64,000 bases of DNA from Nitriliruptoraceae bacterium (GTDB lineage: Bacteria; Actinomycetota; Nitriliruptoria; Nitriliruptorales; Nitriliruptoraceae). A program made the translations under genes and the position numbers. This document shows, in pieces, positions 23,199 to 32,084 of the stretch. Within the stretch, counting starts at the first letter, position 1. Every line of letters starts with the position of its first letter. The stretch spans positions 83,233 through 147,232 of the forward strand of contig PXDB01000041.1 in NCBI GenBank assembly GCA_003565155.1. The letters run 5' to 3'. The notes under the pieces are model-generated. The model had not been told where the DNA came from and did no database searches. It saw only the letters and a program-made list of their open reading frames with translations.

Positions 23199-25616
23199 GT
23201 GGAACGGGTACGGGCGGTGGAGGCGGCACTCGACCGCGCCATCGCGACGGCACCGATGGCGGACGATGCCGACGGTCGCCCCGCGCCAGGTGGTGACGCC
23301 GATCGGACCTCGGGCGACGCCGCCGACCGGGCTGCGGGGGGCGCCGACCGCGCTGCTGGTGGCGCCGACCGGGCTGCTGGGGGCGCCGACCGGGCTGCTG
23401 GGGGCGACAGCGGCGACCGCCCGCTGGGTCTGCCGGACGGCCCCACCCGGGCACAGGCCCTGGCGGCCTTCATCGACCAGTACACCTCCCGCACCCTGGA
23501 CGTGGTGGCCCGCGAGCTGCGGCTGGCCGGGGTCGGTTACTACACCATCAGCTCCGCGGGCCACGAGGACAACGTCGCTCTCGGTGCCCTGACCCGGCCC
23601 ACCGACCCGGCGTTCCTGCACTACCGCTCCGGCGCGCTGTTCCTCGCGCGCGCTCGTCAGGTCGGTGCCGACGAGACCGCGGTGGACGACGTCCTGTGCT
23701 CGCTGCTGGCCAACCGCGAGGACCCCGTGGCCAGGGGCCGTCACAAGGTGTGGGGGAGCCGGGCGCGGTGGGTGGTGCCCCAGACCGCCACGATCGGCTC
23801 GCATCTGCCCAAGGCCGTGGGCACGGCGGTCGCCATCGACCGGCGTCGCGCCACCCGGGTGGCCCCTGCCACCTCGACGGAGGTGCCCGACGACGCCATC
23901 GCGCTGGTCTCCTTCGGCGACGCCTCCCTCAACCACGCGACCACCCAGACCGCGGTGAACGCCGCCCGCTGGTCCGTGCGCCACGGCGCCCCGACACCGG
24001 TGCTGTTCGTGTGCGAGGACAACGGCCTCGGTATCTCCGTCGCCACGCCGCCGGGCTGGGTCGAGCGCAGCGTCAGCCATCTCCCGGACCTCGCGTACGT
24101 GTCGGCCCGCGGCGCGCTGGACGAGGTGTGGGCCGCCACGGCCCACGCCGTCGACCTCGTCCGCACCGACCGGCGTCCGGTCTTCCTGCACCTCGAGACC
24201 GTCCGGCTGTGGGGGCACGCCGGCAGCGACGTCGAGGTGGCCTACCGCGACCGGTCCGCCATCGAAGCCGACGAACAGCGCGACCCACTCCCGCGGACCG
24301 CCCGACAGCTGCTCGCCGCCGGGGTGGTCAGCCGGGACGCGCTGCAGGAGCTGGTGGCGGCACAGCGCCGGCACGTCCGGCAACGGGCGGACGCGCTCTC
24401 GCGCATCCCCCCGCTGCGCACCCGTGCGGAGGTGGTCGCGCCCCTCGCCCCGCACCGTCCCGACGCGGTGCGGGCCGAGCTGGCCGCACGCCCCCTCGAC
24501 CCGGGCAGCCGCCGGCGTGTACACCCGCGGGGGCTGCCGGAGGAGGCGAGCACGCCGGGGGAGCGCACCCTGGCCGCCGCGATCCGGTCGACGCTGCACG
24601 ACGAGCTGCTGCGACGTCCCGAGCTGCTGGTGTTCGGCGAGGACGTGGCGGCCAAGGGCGGGGTGTACGGGGTGACCGGTGGGCTCCGCGACCGGTTCGG
24701 TCCACGCCGGGTCTTCGACACCCTGCTGGACGAGACCTCCATCCTGGGGTTCGCCCAGGGCGCGGCCCTGCTCGGGTTCCTGCCGGTGCCGGAGATCCAG
24801 TACCTCGCCTACCTGCACAACGCCCTCGACCAGCTCCGCGGCGAGGCGGCGTCCACCAGCTTCTTCTCCGACGGTGCCTTCACCTCGCCGATGGTGGTGC
24901 GCATCGCCGGGCTCGCCTACCAGAAGGGGTTCGGCGGCCACTTCCACAACGACCACGCCCTCGCCGCGATCCGGGAGATCCCCGGCATCCACCTCGTCGT
25001 CCCGAGCCGCCCCGACGAGGCTGCGGCGCTGCTGCGGGGTGCGCTGTCCATGGCCGCGACCGACGGCAGTGTCGTGGTCGTCGTCGAGCCCATCGCCCTC
25101 TACCACGAGCGGGACCTGCACGAAGCCGGGGACGGCGGGTGGCTGGCCACGGTGTCGCCACCCGACCAGCTCCTGCTGCCGGGTGCGGTCGGCGTGCACG
25201 GCGACGGCACGGACCTCGCCCTGGTCACCTACGGCAACGGGCTCCGGATGTCGCTCCGGGTGGCTGCGCGGTTGCGCGCCCAGGGGGTCCGGGCCAGGGT
25301 GATCGACCTGCGGTGGCTGCAACCGCTCGCCCTCGACGCCCTCCGTACCGAGGTGGCGGCGTGCCGGTCGGTGCTGGTGGTGGACGAGTGCCGTGCCAGC
25401 GGGGGGATCGCCGATGCCGTCGTGGCCGGCCTGGTCGAGGACGGGCGCGGACAGCGGATCGCCACGGTGCGTGCGGCTGACAGCTACGTCCCCCTGGGAC
25501 CCTCCGCGGAGGCGGTCCTGGTCACCGAGCCGCAGATCGAGGCGGCCGCCCGGCGGCTGTGCGGGCGCCCACCCGCCGAGGCCCCGTCGGGTCGACGCCG
25601 TCGTTCCGCCCGCTGA
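23199..25616 (+). CDS. fused alpha-beta 2-oxoacid dehydrogenase E1 component
   Basis: An 805-residue thiamine-diphosphate enzyme fusing E1-alpha and E1-beta. The alpha half has YYTISSAGHEDNVALG, then the ThDP motif SFGDASLNHATTQTAVNAA followed by FVCEDNGLGIS, which supplies the GD and N of the GDG-N motif. The beta half starts about residue 450 with LLVFGEDVAAKGGVYGVT, LLDETSILGFAQGAA, and HNDHALAAIREIPGIHLVVPSRPDEA, plus the transketolase C-terminal domain. It resembles branched-chain 2-oxoacid E1; E2 and E3 partners are not in the window. The N-terminus has four copies of a 7-residue ADRAAGG repeat. The GTG at 23199 follows GGGAGG. It splits thrC from thrB. Confidence 0.85.
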   Translation: MERVRAVEAALDRAIATAPMADDADGRPAPGGDADRTSGDAADRAAGGADRAAGGADRAAGGADRAAGGDSGDRPLGLPDGPTRAQALAAFIDQYTSRTLDVVARELRLAGVGYYTISSAGHEDNVALGALTRPTDPAFLHYRSGALFLARARQVGADETAVDDVLCSLLANREDPVARGRHKVWGSRARWVVPQTATIGSHLPKAVGTAVAIDRRRATRVAPATSTEVPDDAIALVSFGDASLNHATTQTAVNAARWSVRHGAPTPVLFVCEDNGLGISVATPPGWVERSVSHLPDLAYVSARGALDEVWAATAHAVDLVRTDRRPVFLHLETVRLWGHAGSDVEVAYRDRSAIEADEQRDPLPRTARQLLAAGVVSRDALQELVAAQRRHVRQRADALSRIPPLRTRAEVVAPLAPHRPDAVRAELAARPLDPGSRRRVHPRGLPEEASTPGERTLAAAIRSTLHDELLRRPELLVFGEDVAAKGGVYGVTGGLRDRFGPRRVFDTLLDETSILGFAQGAALLGFLPVPEIQYLAYLHNALDQLRGEAASTSFFSDGAFTSPMVVRIAGLAYQKGFGGHFHNDHALAAIREIPGIHLVVPSRPDEAAALLRGALSMAATDGSVVVVVEPIALYHERDLHEAGDGGWLATVSPPDQLLLPGAVGVHGDGTDLALVTYGNGLRMSLRVAARLRAQGVRARVIDLRWLQPLALDALRTEVAACRSVLVVDECRASGGIADAVVAGLVEDGRGQRIATVRAADSYVPLGPSAEAVLVTEPQIEAAARRLCGRPPAEAPSGRRRRSAR
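23322..23405 (+). repeat. 21-bp in-frame tandem repeat in E1 gene
   Basis: Four units of 21 bp (23322, 23343, 23364, 23385), consensus GCCGACCGGGCTGCTGGGGGC, each coding ADRAAGG-type heptads near residues 42-69 of the E1 fusion. The protein here is low-complexity and lies before the catalytic domain. Confidence 0.8.
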
Positions 25617-25684
25617 GCGATGACGCCGCCGGGCTACCCTCCCGACCCCACGGCCCGGCAGGACCCACGAACCTGGAGCACCGA

Positions 25685-26689
25685 GTGGCCCCCTCTGACG
25701 GCCGGTCCGGCGCGCCCCGGGAGGAGGCGCTCCGCCACCACACGGTGCAGGTTCCGGCCACTACCGCCAACCTCGGTGCGGGCTTCGACGCCTTCGGTAT
25801 GGCGCTGGAGTCCCATCTCGTCGTCCGATCGACACCCCGCGGACAGCGCACCGACCGCCTCGAGGTGCTCGACGACGCCGAGGTGTCGACCGGCGACGAC
25901 AACCTGATCTGGCGCAGCCTCGTCGCCGGCTGCGAGACCTTCGGCGTGCCGATCCCCGATGTCACCCTGCGGGTGCGCAGCCGCATCCCGCTCCAGCGTG
26001 GCATGGGCTCCTCCTCGGCCGCGATCGTGGCGGGCATCACCCTGGCGCGCGAGCTGGCCGGCCTACGGCTGCACGATCGGCAGGTGGTGGAGCTCGCGAC
26101 CGAACTCGAGGGCCACCCCGACAACGTCGCTCCCGCGGTGCTCGGCGGGCTGGTCGCCTGTGCGCGCAGCAACGACGGCCGTCTGGTGTTACGGCGGGTG
26201 AACCCGGCTCCGGGCTTGCGACCACTGGTCCTCGTCCCTCAGGAGCGACAGGCCACACCCACCGCCCGGGCCGTCCTGCCGGATACCGTGCCGGCGGGCA
26301 GCGTCGCGGATCAGGCGGCCCGTGCGGGCCACGTCCTCGCGGCGTTGTCCGGGGTCTGGCCGGCGGCCGCCGCCCTGTCCGGGGACCACCTGCACGAGCC
26401 GGCGCGAGCCGGGGTGATGCCGGCCTCGGCCGCGCTGTTGGCGGCGCTGCGCGAGGACGGTCACCACGCCTGGCTCTCAGGTGCCGGCCCGAGCGTGGCC
26501 GTGGCCGTGCAACGCACCGACCCGGATGCCCCCGTGGCTGTCCGCACCCACGCCGCGGCGCACGGTTTCCACTGCCGCACGCTGGACTGGGACCTGTCCG
26601 GCGCCCGGGTCTGTCCTGATGACGGCTGTGGTCTGGCGGGCACCCGGGACTGCATGCTGTGTCCCCGCCACCGGTTATCCTCCGCGTAG
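25685..26689 (+). CDS. thrB: homoserine kinase with C-terminal cysteine cluster
   Basis: A 334-residue GHMP kinase phosphorylating homoserine. The N-terminal VPATTANLGAGFDAFGMAL and the ATP-binding loop IPLQRGMGSSSAAIVAG are diagnostic; EGHPDNVAPAVLGG and the C-terminal WLSGAGPSVAV complete the fold. The last 25 residues are atypical for the family: four cysteines in CPDDGC...CMLC arrangement (C-x4-C-x7-C-x2-C), resembling a small metal-binding knuckle. The GTG at 25685 with GGAG at 25675-25678 is chosen; a frame extending to 25559 overlaps the E1 gene. rho follows 168 bp downstream. Confidence 0.92.
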   Translation: MAPSDGRSGAPREEALRHHTVQVPATTANLGAGFDAFGMALESHLVVRSTPRGQRTDRLEVLDDAEVSTGDDNLIWRSLVAGCETFGVPIPDVTLRVRSRIPLQRGMGSSSAAIVAGITLARELAGLRLHDRQVVELATELEGHPDNVAPAVLGGLVACARSNDGRLVLRRVNPAPGLRPLVLVPQERQATPTARAVLPDTVPAGSVADQAARAGHVLAALSGVWPAAAALSGDHLHEPARAGVMPASAALLAALREDGHHAWLSGAGPSVAVAVQRTDPDAPVAVRTHAAAHGFHCRTLDWDLSGARVCPDDGCGLAGTRDCMLCPRHRLSSA

Positions 26690-26691
26690 TC

Positions 26692-26713
26692 GGCGCCCGC
26701 GTTCGTGGGCGCC
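26692..26713. terminator. hairpin between thrB and rho
   Basis: GGCGCCC (26692-26698) and GGGCGCC (26707-26713) form a 7-bp stem with an 8-nt loop immediately after the thrB stop. It may terminate the threonine transcript or sit in the rho leader, where attenuation is known in other bacteria. No T tract. Confidence 0.4.
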
Positions 26714-26857
26714 CACCCGGGGACCCGACCGCAGCGTGCCCCGGTTCGACGCACCCGACGGCGCGTCCCGCCTCGTGGCCGACCGCGATGCGGTGCCTGC
26801 CGGTTGACCCCGATGGCCCGCGTGCGGACGCGAGACGGCCACCTTCCGGAGCCTGAG

Positions 26858-28603
26858 ATGGATCGCACCCTGTTGGAGAGGAAGTCCGTCGCGGAGCTGC
26901 GGGAGATCGCGGCCACGCTCGGGCTGAAGGGTTTCCAGCGGTTGAAGAAGGCGGAGCTGATCGATCTGCTGCTCAGCTCCGCGTCCCAGGGGGATCCCTC
27001 GGACGCCGACGGTACTGGCGGCCACGAGACTCGTGCAGACGGTCCCCAGGCGGCGGGCGGCGACAGCGGTGGCGGCGCCACCGACGGGCAGCGCGGTGAC
27101 GACCGTTCCGCAGCCACGGACGGGGACCGGTCCCCGTCGGAGGGCGGGGGTCGGACCCGGGCGCGCGGTGGGCGGCAGCGTGCGGGCCAGCAGGATGACC
27201 GCGGTGATGGCGTCGACACCGCGAAAGGCGGTCGCGAGGAGGCGCAGGGGCACGGCCGTGGTGGTGACCGCGACCAGGACCGCCAGGGGCGGGACCGCAA
27301 GCGCGGCCGCGACCGGGGCGATGACCGTCCCGATGATCGCGGCGGTGACCGCCCGAACGACCGCGGCAACGACCGCGGCAACGACCGTCCCAGCGACCGC
27401 GGCAACGACCGTGGTGCCGACCGCCCGAACGACCGCGGCAACGACCGCGGCAAGGAACGGGGTCGGGCCGGCGAGGAGGACAGCGACGCCGAGGTCCGCG
27501 AGGGCGTCCTCGACCTGCTGCCGGAGGGGTACGGCTTCCTGCGGTGCACCGGCTACCTCGCCGGCTCCCAGGACGTGTACGTCTCGCAATCCTTCGTCCG
27601 TCGCTTCGACCTGCGGCGTGGTGACCTGATCTCCGGTCCGATCCGCCGGAACCGCAACAGCGACAAGTTCCCCGCCCTGGCCCGCGTCGAGCACGTGGAG
27701 GGCCAGGAGTTCGACCCGCGGGGTGACGATCGGCACCGACCGGCCTTCGCGGATCTCGTCGCCCTGCCGCCCTCCTCCCGCCTGTCGTTGGGCGCGGCGA
27801 CCGACCAGCCCACCCCGCGGTTGGTGGACCTGCTGACGCCGCTGGGGCGCGGGCAGCGGGCGCTGGTCCTCGCCCCGCCGCGCGCCGGCAAGACCGCCGT
27901 GCTCAAGGACCTCGCGCGGGCGATGCGGGACGCCGACGTCGATCTCGAACTGCTCGCGCTGCTGGTGGACGAGCGTCCCGAGGAGGTGACCGCCGTCGAG
28001 CGCAGCACCGGCGCCGAGGTGGTGGCGACCACCTTCGACCGGTCGCCCGAGGACCACACCCAGGTCGCGGAGCTGGTCGTGGAGCGGGCGAAGCGCCTCG
28101 CGGAGCGTGGTCGTGACGTGGTGGTCTTCCTGGACTCGCTGACGCGGCTGGCGCGGGCCTACAACACCGTGGTGCCCTCCAGCGGCCGGGTGCTGCCGGG
28201 TGGGGTGGATCCGGCGGCGCTGGCCCCGGCGAAGCGGCTGTTCGCCGCTGCCCGGGACCTCGAGGGCGCCGGCAGCCTCACCATCGTGGCGACGGTGGTC
28301 GTGGGCACCGGTTCCCGTATGGACGAGGTCATCGCCGAGGGCTTCACCGACACCGCCAACATGGAGCTCCACCTCGACGGGTCCCTGGCGCAGCAGCGCC
28401 GCTACCCGGCGGTGGACGTGGTCGCTTCCGGGACCCGCGGCGAGGAGGAGTTGCTCACCGCCGAGGAGCTCGCCGGGGCGCGGCAGCTCCGTCGGAGCCT
28501 CGCCAGAGCCACGCCGGAGGACGCCCTGGAACAGGTCCTCGGCCACCTCGAGGCGGCCCCGGACACCGCCGCCCTGCTGGAGCGGATCACCCGCAGCGGC
28601 TGA
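26858..28603 (+). CDS. rho: transcription termination factor Rho with long Arg/Asn/Asp/Gly-rich insertion
   Basis: A 581-residue hexameric RNA helicase. The Rho_N domain is at the start (LLERKSVAELREIAATLGL). A low-complexity insertion spans about residues 45-210, ending in many RGND/RPND tandem units. The RNA-binding cold-shock domain follows with EGYGFLR and VYVSQSFVRRFDLRRGD. The ATPase core has Walker A PPRAGKTAVLKDLAR, Walker B VVVFLDSLTRLARAYN, and the Q/R-loop region GSLTIVATVVVGTGSRMDEVI. Insertions here are known in actinobacterial Rho and add RNA affinity. The ATG at 26858 has CCGGAG upstream; an ATG at 26813 would add 15 residues. No bicyclomycin inference is made. Confidence 0.94.
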   Translation: MDRTLLERKSVAELREIAATLGLKGFQRLKKAELIDLLLSSASQGDPSDADGTGGHETRADGPQAAGGDSGGGATDGQRGDDRSAATDGDRSPSEGGGRTRARGGRQRAGQQDDRGDGVDTAKGGREEAQGHGRGGDRDQDRQGRDRKRGRDRGDDRPDDRGGDRPNDRGNDRGNDRPSDRGNDRGADRPNDRGNDRGKERGRAGEEDSDAEVREGVLDLLPEGYGFLRCTGYLAGSQDVYVSQSFVRRFDLRRGDLISGPIRRNRNSDKFPALARVEHVEGQEFDPRGDDRHRPAFADLVALPPSSRLSLGAATDQPTPRLVDLLTPLGRGQRALVLAPPRAGKTAVLKDLARAMRDADVDLELLALLVDERPEEVTAVERSTGAEVVATTFDRSPEDHTQVAELVVERAKRLAERGRDVVVFLDSLTRLARAYNTVVPSSGRVLPGGVDPAALAPAKRLFAAARDLEGAGSLTIVATVVVGTGSRMDEVIAEGFTDTANMELHLDGSLAQQRRYPAVDVVASGTRGEEELLTAEELAGARQLRRSLARATPEDALEQVLGHLEAAPDTAALLERITRSG

Positions 28604-28655
28604 GCCAGGGGCGGGCGTCGCCGGTGCGACGGCCGGCCCGGCGGCTGCGCTCGTG

Positions 28656-29015
28656 TCAGCGTCCGGCCCACAGCCAGTGCAGGTCCATCTGGCTGGCGAC
28701 CACCGCCAGCACCAACCCCAGCGCCAGTACCAGCGCGCCGATCCGCAGCGCCGTGCGGTCCAGGGCCAGTTCCGCGGGGCCGTCGTCCGGCGCTGACGTT
28801 GCCACGGTCAGCGCCGCGGCATCGAGCAGCGCCGTGGCCATGTCCAGTTCGGACTCGGGCACGATCACCTCGCTGCCCCCCTGCCCGAAGGCGAGGTTGG
28901 GGTGCATCCCGCCGGTGTCGTCGTGGACCGCACGCGCATCGATGCCGTGGCCGCGGAGCATGGACGCCGCCACCTCGGCGTCGACGCGGCTGGTGAAGCG
29001 CCGGATCCGCGCCAT
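28656..29015 (-). CDS. DUF2007-type small membrane protein
   Basis: A 119-residue protein. The N-terminal 65 residues resemble the DUF2007 putative signal-transducing domain: an RRFTSRVDAEVAASMLRGHGIDARAV start followed by SEVIVPESELDMATALLD. The C-terminus has one membrane helix (ALVLALGLVLAVVASQM) and a short tail. Start ATG at 29015 with GGAGG seven bases upstream; the frame extends to 29153 without support. It converges on rho. Function is unknown. Confidence 0.72.
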   Translation of the reverse strand: MARIRRFTSRVDAEVAASMLRGHGIDARAVHDDTGGMHPNLAFGQGGSEVIVPESELDMATALLDAAALTVATSAPDDGPAELALDRTALRIGALVLALGLVLAVVASQMDLHWLWAGR

Positions 29016-29104
29016 CGACCCGCCTCCTGCTCCTCGGTGCTGCTGCCGGCCCCCCGGCGCCGTCTCCAGGACATCTAAGGTACGCCACGCACGGCGGGCG
29101 CACC

Positions 29105-30040
29105 TCAGCAGAGCCCACCCGCACCCGGCAGGGGGGACAGGCAGGTCGGCCACCAGTGCACCGCCAGCACCATCGGCACGGCGACGGCAACCCCGCGGCG
29201 CGTGGCGGCGGTCGCCGCGATGGCGATCGTGACCCCGGCGGCCAGCGCCCCCCGGTGGACGCCCTGCAGCAACCCGCCGCCGAGCAGTCCGCCCGCTGCG
29301 AAGGTCTGGATCAGCACCACCAGCAGCAGCGGGGTGACCACCGTGGTGCGGGCGACGCTCACCCCGGTGGGCACCAGGCGGTCCACCAGCAGCAGCACCG
29401 CCACCATCGCCAGCAGGTTCAGCACCAGGGCCAGCAGCGGCGCCCCGGTCGCGACCCGCACCAGTCCGGTGACCAGGGCGACGGCGACGGCGCCGAGCCC
29501 GAAGGTACGGACCAGTTCGGTCAGCGAGGTGTCGGGGGAGCGGGGGAACCCGTCCCGGCTGCGCACGCTGAGGAAGCCCATCAGCACGATCGCCCCGAGG
29601 CTCAGCACCGCCACCCGCAGCACCAGGACACCGATCGCGGCGACGTCCGCCCCGGCCTCCACCGACAGCCCGACGCTGCCCAGTGCGGCGGCGACGGGCC
29701 CGCCGCCCACCAACAGCACCGTGGCGACACCGGCGACGGCGACGGGTAGGAGCAGCAGCGCCGCCGAGGTGGTGGGCTGGGAGGTCCCGGCGACACCGAG
29801 GTGGCCGCTCGCGGATCGGAACCCGAAGGCCGCCGGCCCGTCACCGCGGTAGCGGGCCAACAGCACCGGTACCAGCATGGCGACCGCCGCCAGCCACAGC
29901 ACGTCGATGAGCATCCCGAGCACCCCGGTCCGCGGGAGGAGCGGCAACCGGGAGACGAACCCCGCCAACGACGGCCCGATGACGGCGACGGCGGCAGCGA
30001 GGATGACGTCGGTCTTGGCGTCGTCAGCTTCGATGAACAC
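29105..30040 (-). CDS. polytopic membrane protein of unknown function
   Basis: A 311-residue protein with seven to eight predicted membrane helices, starting with ILAAAVAVIGPSLAGFV and ending near VAVPMVLAVHWWP. The loops are Arg-poor and no transporter or CPBP protease motifs (such as EExxxR) are visible. The GTG at 30040 gives a short cytosolic N-terminus, FIEADDAKTD; the frame extends upstream but would overlap the divergent CinA-like gene. I do not recognise the family. Confidence 0.62.
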   Translation of the reverse strand: MFIEADDAKTDVILAAAVAVIGPSLAGFVSRLPLLPRTGVLGMLIDVLWLAAVAMLVPVLLARYRGDGPAAFGFRSASGHLGVAGTSQPTTSAALLLLPVAVAGVATVLLVGGGPVAAALGSVGLSVEAGADVAAIGVLVLRVAVLSLGAIVLMGFLSVRSRDGFPRSPDTSLTELVRTFGLGAVAVALVTGLVRVATGAPLLALVLNLLAMVAVLLLVDRLVPTGVSVARTTVVTPLLLVVLIQTFAAGGLLGGGLLQGVHRGALAAGVTIAIAATAATRRGVAVAVPMVLAVHWWPTCLSPLPGAGGLC

Positions 30041-30166
30041 GGTCCGGGAAGCTACCACCCGGCTGCTGGCTACCCTGCCGTCCGCCACCCGCGTCGTCCC
30101 CCGCGGGTCGGCCTCCCGCGGTCCGCACCCGCCCGCGCACCGCCCGCATCGAGGCAGGAGTCCAGC

Positions 30167-31054
30167 GTGCTCGCAGCGTCCATGGTCGTGGTCGGGGACG
30201 AGATCCTGGGCGGCTACGTCCCCGACACCAACTCCCAGCTCGTCGCCCGCCGCCTGCAGGAGCACGGGGTGGAGCTCAGCTGCGTCCACGTGGTCGCCGA
30301 CGACCTGGCGGCGATCGACGAGGCGCTGCAGACCGAGCTGTCCCGCCCGCGTCCACGGGTGGTACTGACCTCCGGGGGTATCGGTTCCACCCCCGACGAT
30401 CTCACCTACGAGGCCGTGGCCGAGAGCCTCGGGCTCGAGCTGGTGGAGGACCCGACGATCGCCGCACGGATCGAGCAGGCGGTCGTCTGGTCCCGCGAGC
30501 ACGGGCTGGAGGTCACCGACGCCTTCCGCTGGCACCTCGCTCGGATGGCGCGGATCCCCGCCGGCAGCCGGCTGCTGGAGCGCGACGGCGGGTGGTCACC
30601 CGGTGTCGCCGTCGACATCGACGGCGGCAGCGACGCGGACGGGGCGACCGTCGTGGTGCTCCCCGGCGTGCCGACGGAGTTCGAGGCCCTCCTCGACGAG
30701 GCCGTCGTGCCGCGCCTGGTCGCCGGACGCAACCCGCGGCCGCACGTGCGCGAGCTCACCCACCACTACCCGGAGAGCGCCCTGAACCTGGTGTTCGCGG
30801 AGGTGCTGGAGCGCCACCCCGAGGTCAAGCTCGGCAGCTACCCGGGCCGGCCGATGCTGGTGCGCCTGCGGGGTCCGCACGACCCCGTGGAGGCGGCTAC
30901 CGAGCGGATCGCCGACGCCATCGCGCAGCTCGACGACAGCGACGCCGGCCGCAGCATCGCGGCTGCCCGTGCCGCCCGGTCCGCGGCCCGGGAGCAGGCC
31001 CGCGACCGGGCGCAGGCCCATATCCGTGCCGCCGCATCCGAGGAGGACGCGTGA
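30167..31054 (+). CDS. CinA-like molybdopterin-binding domain protein
   Basis: A 295-residue protein with the MoCF/CinA N-terminal fold: MVVVGDEILGGYVPDTNSQLVARRL, VVLTSGGIGSTPDDLTYEAVA, and VVVLPGVPTEFEALLDE. Only this domain is present; the C-terminal nicotinamide-nucleotide deamidase domain of full CinA is missing. A 50-residue Ala/Arg-rich helix ends the protein. Family members bind nucleotide or pterin substrates; the reaction here is not certain. The GTG at 30167 has GCAGGAG upstream. It overlaps mca by 4 bp (GTGA), so the two are co-translated. Confidence 0.8.
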   Translation: MLAASMVVVGDEILGGYVPDTNSQLVARRLQEHGVELSCVHVVADDLAAIDEALQTELSRPRPRVVLTSGGIGSTPDDLTYEAVAESLGLELVEDPTIAARIEQAVVWSREHGLEVTDAFRWHLARMARIPAGSRLLERDGGWSPGVAVDIDGGSDADGATVVVLPGVPTEFEALLDEAVVPRLVAGRNPRPHVRELTHHYPESALNLVFAEVLERHPEVKLGSYPGRPMLVRLRGPHDPVEAATERIADAIAQLDDSDAGRSIAAARAARSAAREQARDRAQAHIRAAASEEDA

Positions 31055-31983
31055 ACCGCCGAGTGCTGTTCGTCCACGCCCACCCCGACGACGAGTCGTC
31101 GAAGGGCGCAGCCACCGCCGCCCGCTACGTCGACGAGGGCGCCGAGGTGGTGCTGGTGACCTGCACCGACGGTGACGCCGGCGACGTCCTCAACCCGCAG
31201 GCGGCGCCGATCGCCCCGGACGCGATGCGCGCGACCCGGGCCCGCGAGCTCGCTGCGGCCGTCGCCGCGATCGGCTTCACCCGCACCCACGCGCTCGGCT
31301 ACGTCGACTCGGGCTACCACGAGGACCCATCGGAGGTCGCGGAGGGCACCTTCTCCCGCATCGAACTCGACGCGCCCTCCCGGCAGCTGGCGGCGATCCT
31401 GCGCCGCGAGCGCCCCCACGTGGTGGTCACCTACCCGGAGAACGGCGGCTACCCCCACCCCGACCACATCATGAACCACCTCGTGACCATGCGGGGTCTG
31501 GAGCTCGCGGAGGACCCGGGCGCCGACCTCGGCGACGGTCCCTCGGCGGGGCACGCCGCGGCGCTGTCCCCCTGGCGCGTGCCCAAGGTGTACGCAACCT
31601 CGACCTTCCCCCTGGAACGCCTCGAGGCGCTGCACACCGCGATGCTCGAGGCCCACGGCCAGAGCCCCTACACCGAGTGGCTGGAGTCACGGGCCGACAA
31701 GGTGCCCGCCGAGGTGCCCGACGCCCGGGTGCGCTGCGGGGAGCACTTCTCCCGACGTGACGCGGCGCTGCTCGCCCACGTCAGCCAGATCGACCCCGAC
31801 GGCTTCTGGTTCGGTGTGCCCCGCGACCTCGAGCGCGAGCACTACCCCTACGAGGCCTACACCGTGCTGCGCAGCGACGTGCTGGTGCAGCCGGTGGAGG
31901 ACGACCTGTTCGCCGGTCTGAACGTCGCGGCGATCGACCGGGGCCAGGACCCTGCGACGGCTCCCACCGCCCGCGGCGCATGA
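31051..31983 (+). CDS. mca: mycothiol S-conjugate amidase
   Basis: A 310-residue zinc amidase of the LmbE/MshB family. The metal site HPDDE is at residues 11-15, and a second His lies in GGYPHPDHI. The length, the VDSGYHEDP segment and the C-terminal WFGVPRDLEREHYPYEAY block fit Mca rather than MshB. Mca cleaves mycothiol conjugates into a mercapturic acid and glucosaminyl-inositol for detoxification in the cytosol, and marks the organism as a mycothiol producer. GAGGAGGA precedes the GTG start. The final codons are duplicated together with downstream DNA in a 46-bp tandem repeat. Confidence 0.88.
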   Translation: MNRRVLFVHAHPDDESSKGAATAARYVDEGAEVVLVTCTDGDAGDVLNPQAAPIAPDAMRATRARELAAAVAAIGFTRTHALGYVDSGYHEDPSEVAEGTFSRIELDAPSRQLAAILRRERPHVVVTYPENGGYPHPDHIMNHLVTMRGLELAEDPGADLGDGPSAGHAAALSPWRVPKVYATSTFPLERLEALHTAMLEAHGQSPYTEWLESRADKVPAEVPDARVRCGEHFSRRDAALLAHVSQIDPDGFWFGVPRDLEREHYPYEAYTVLRSDVLVQPVEDDLFAGLNVAAIDRGQDPATAPTARGA

Positions 31984-32035
31984 CCGGGGCCAGGACCCTG
32001 CGACGGCTCCCACCGCCCGCGGCGCGTGACCGGGG
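31936..32035. repeat. 46-bp tandem duplication across the mca stop
   Basis: A 46-bp unit beginning GACCGGGGCCAGGACCCTGC at 31936 repeats at 31982 with one difference (A to G at the penultimate base); a third copy starts at 32028 and stops after 8 bp. The first unit ends inside the mca stop codon, so the second is non-coding. Confidence 0.85.
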
Positions 32036-32084
32036 CGGCTGACCCCGCCCGACGCGCGCTTCGGGGCCGGGACGCGCCACCGCC

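Noticed and set aside
31983..32084. Second gene copy suggested by the mca tail repeat
   Set aside because: The duplicated unit is just 46 bp and untranslated; it is a local tandem duplication.
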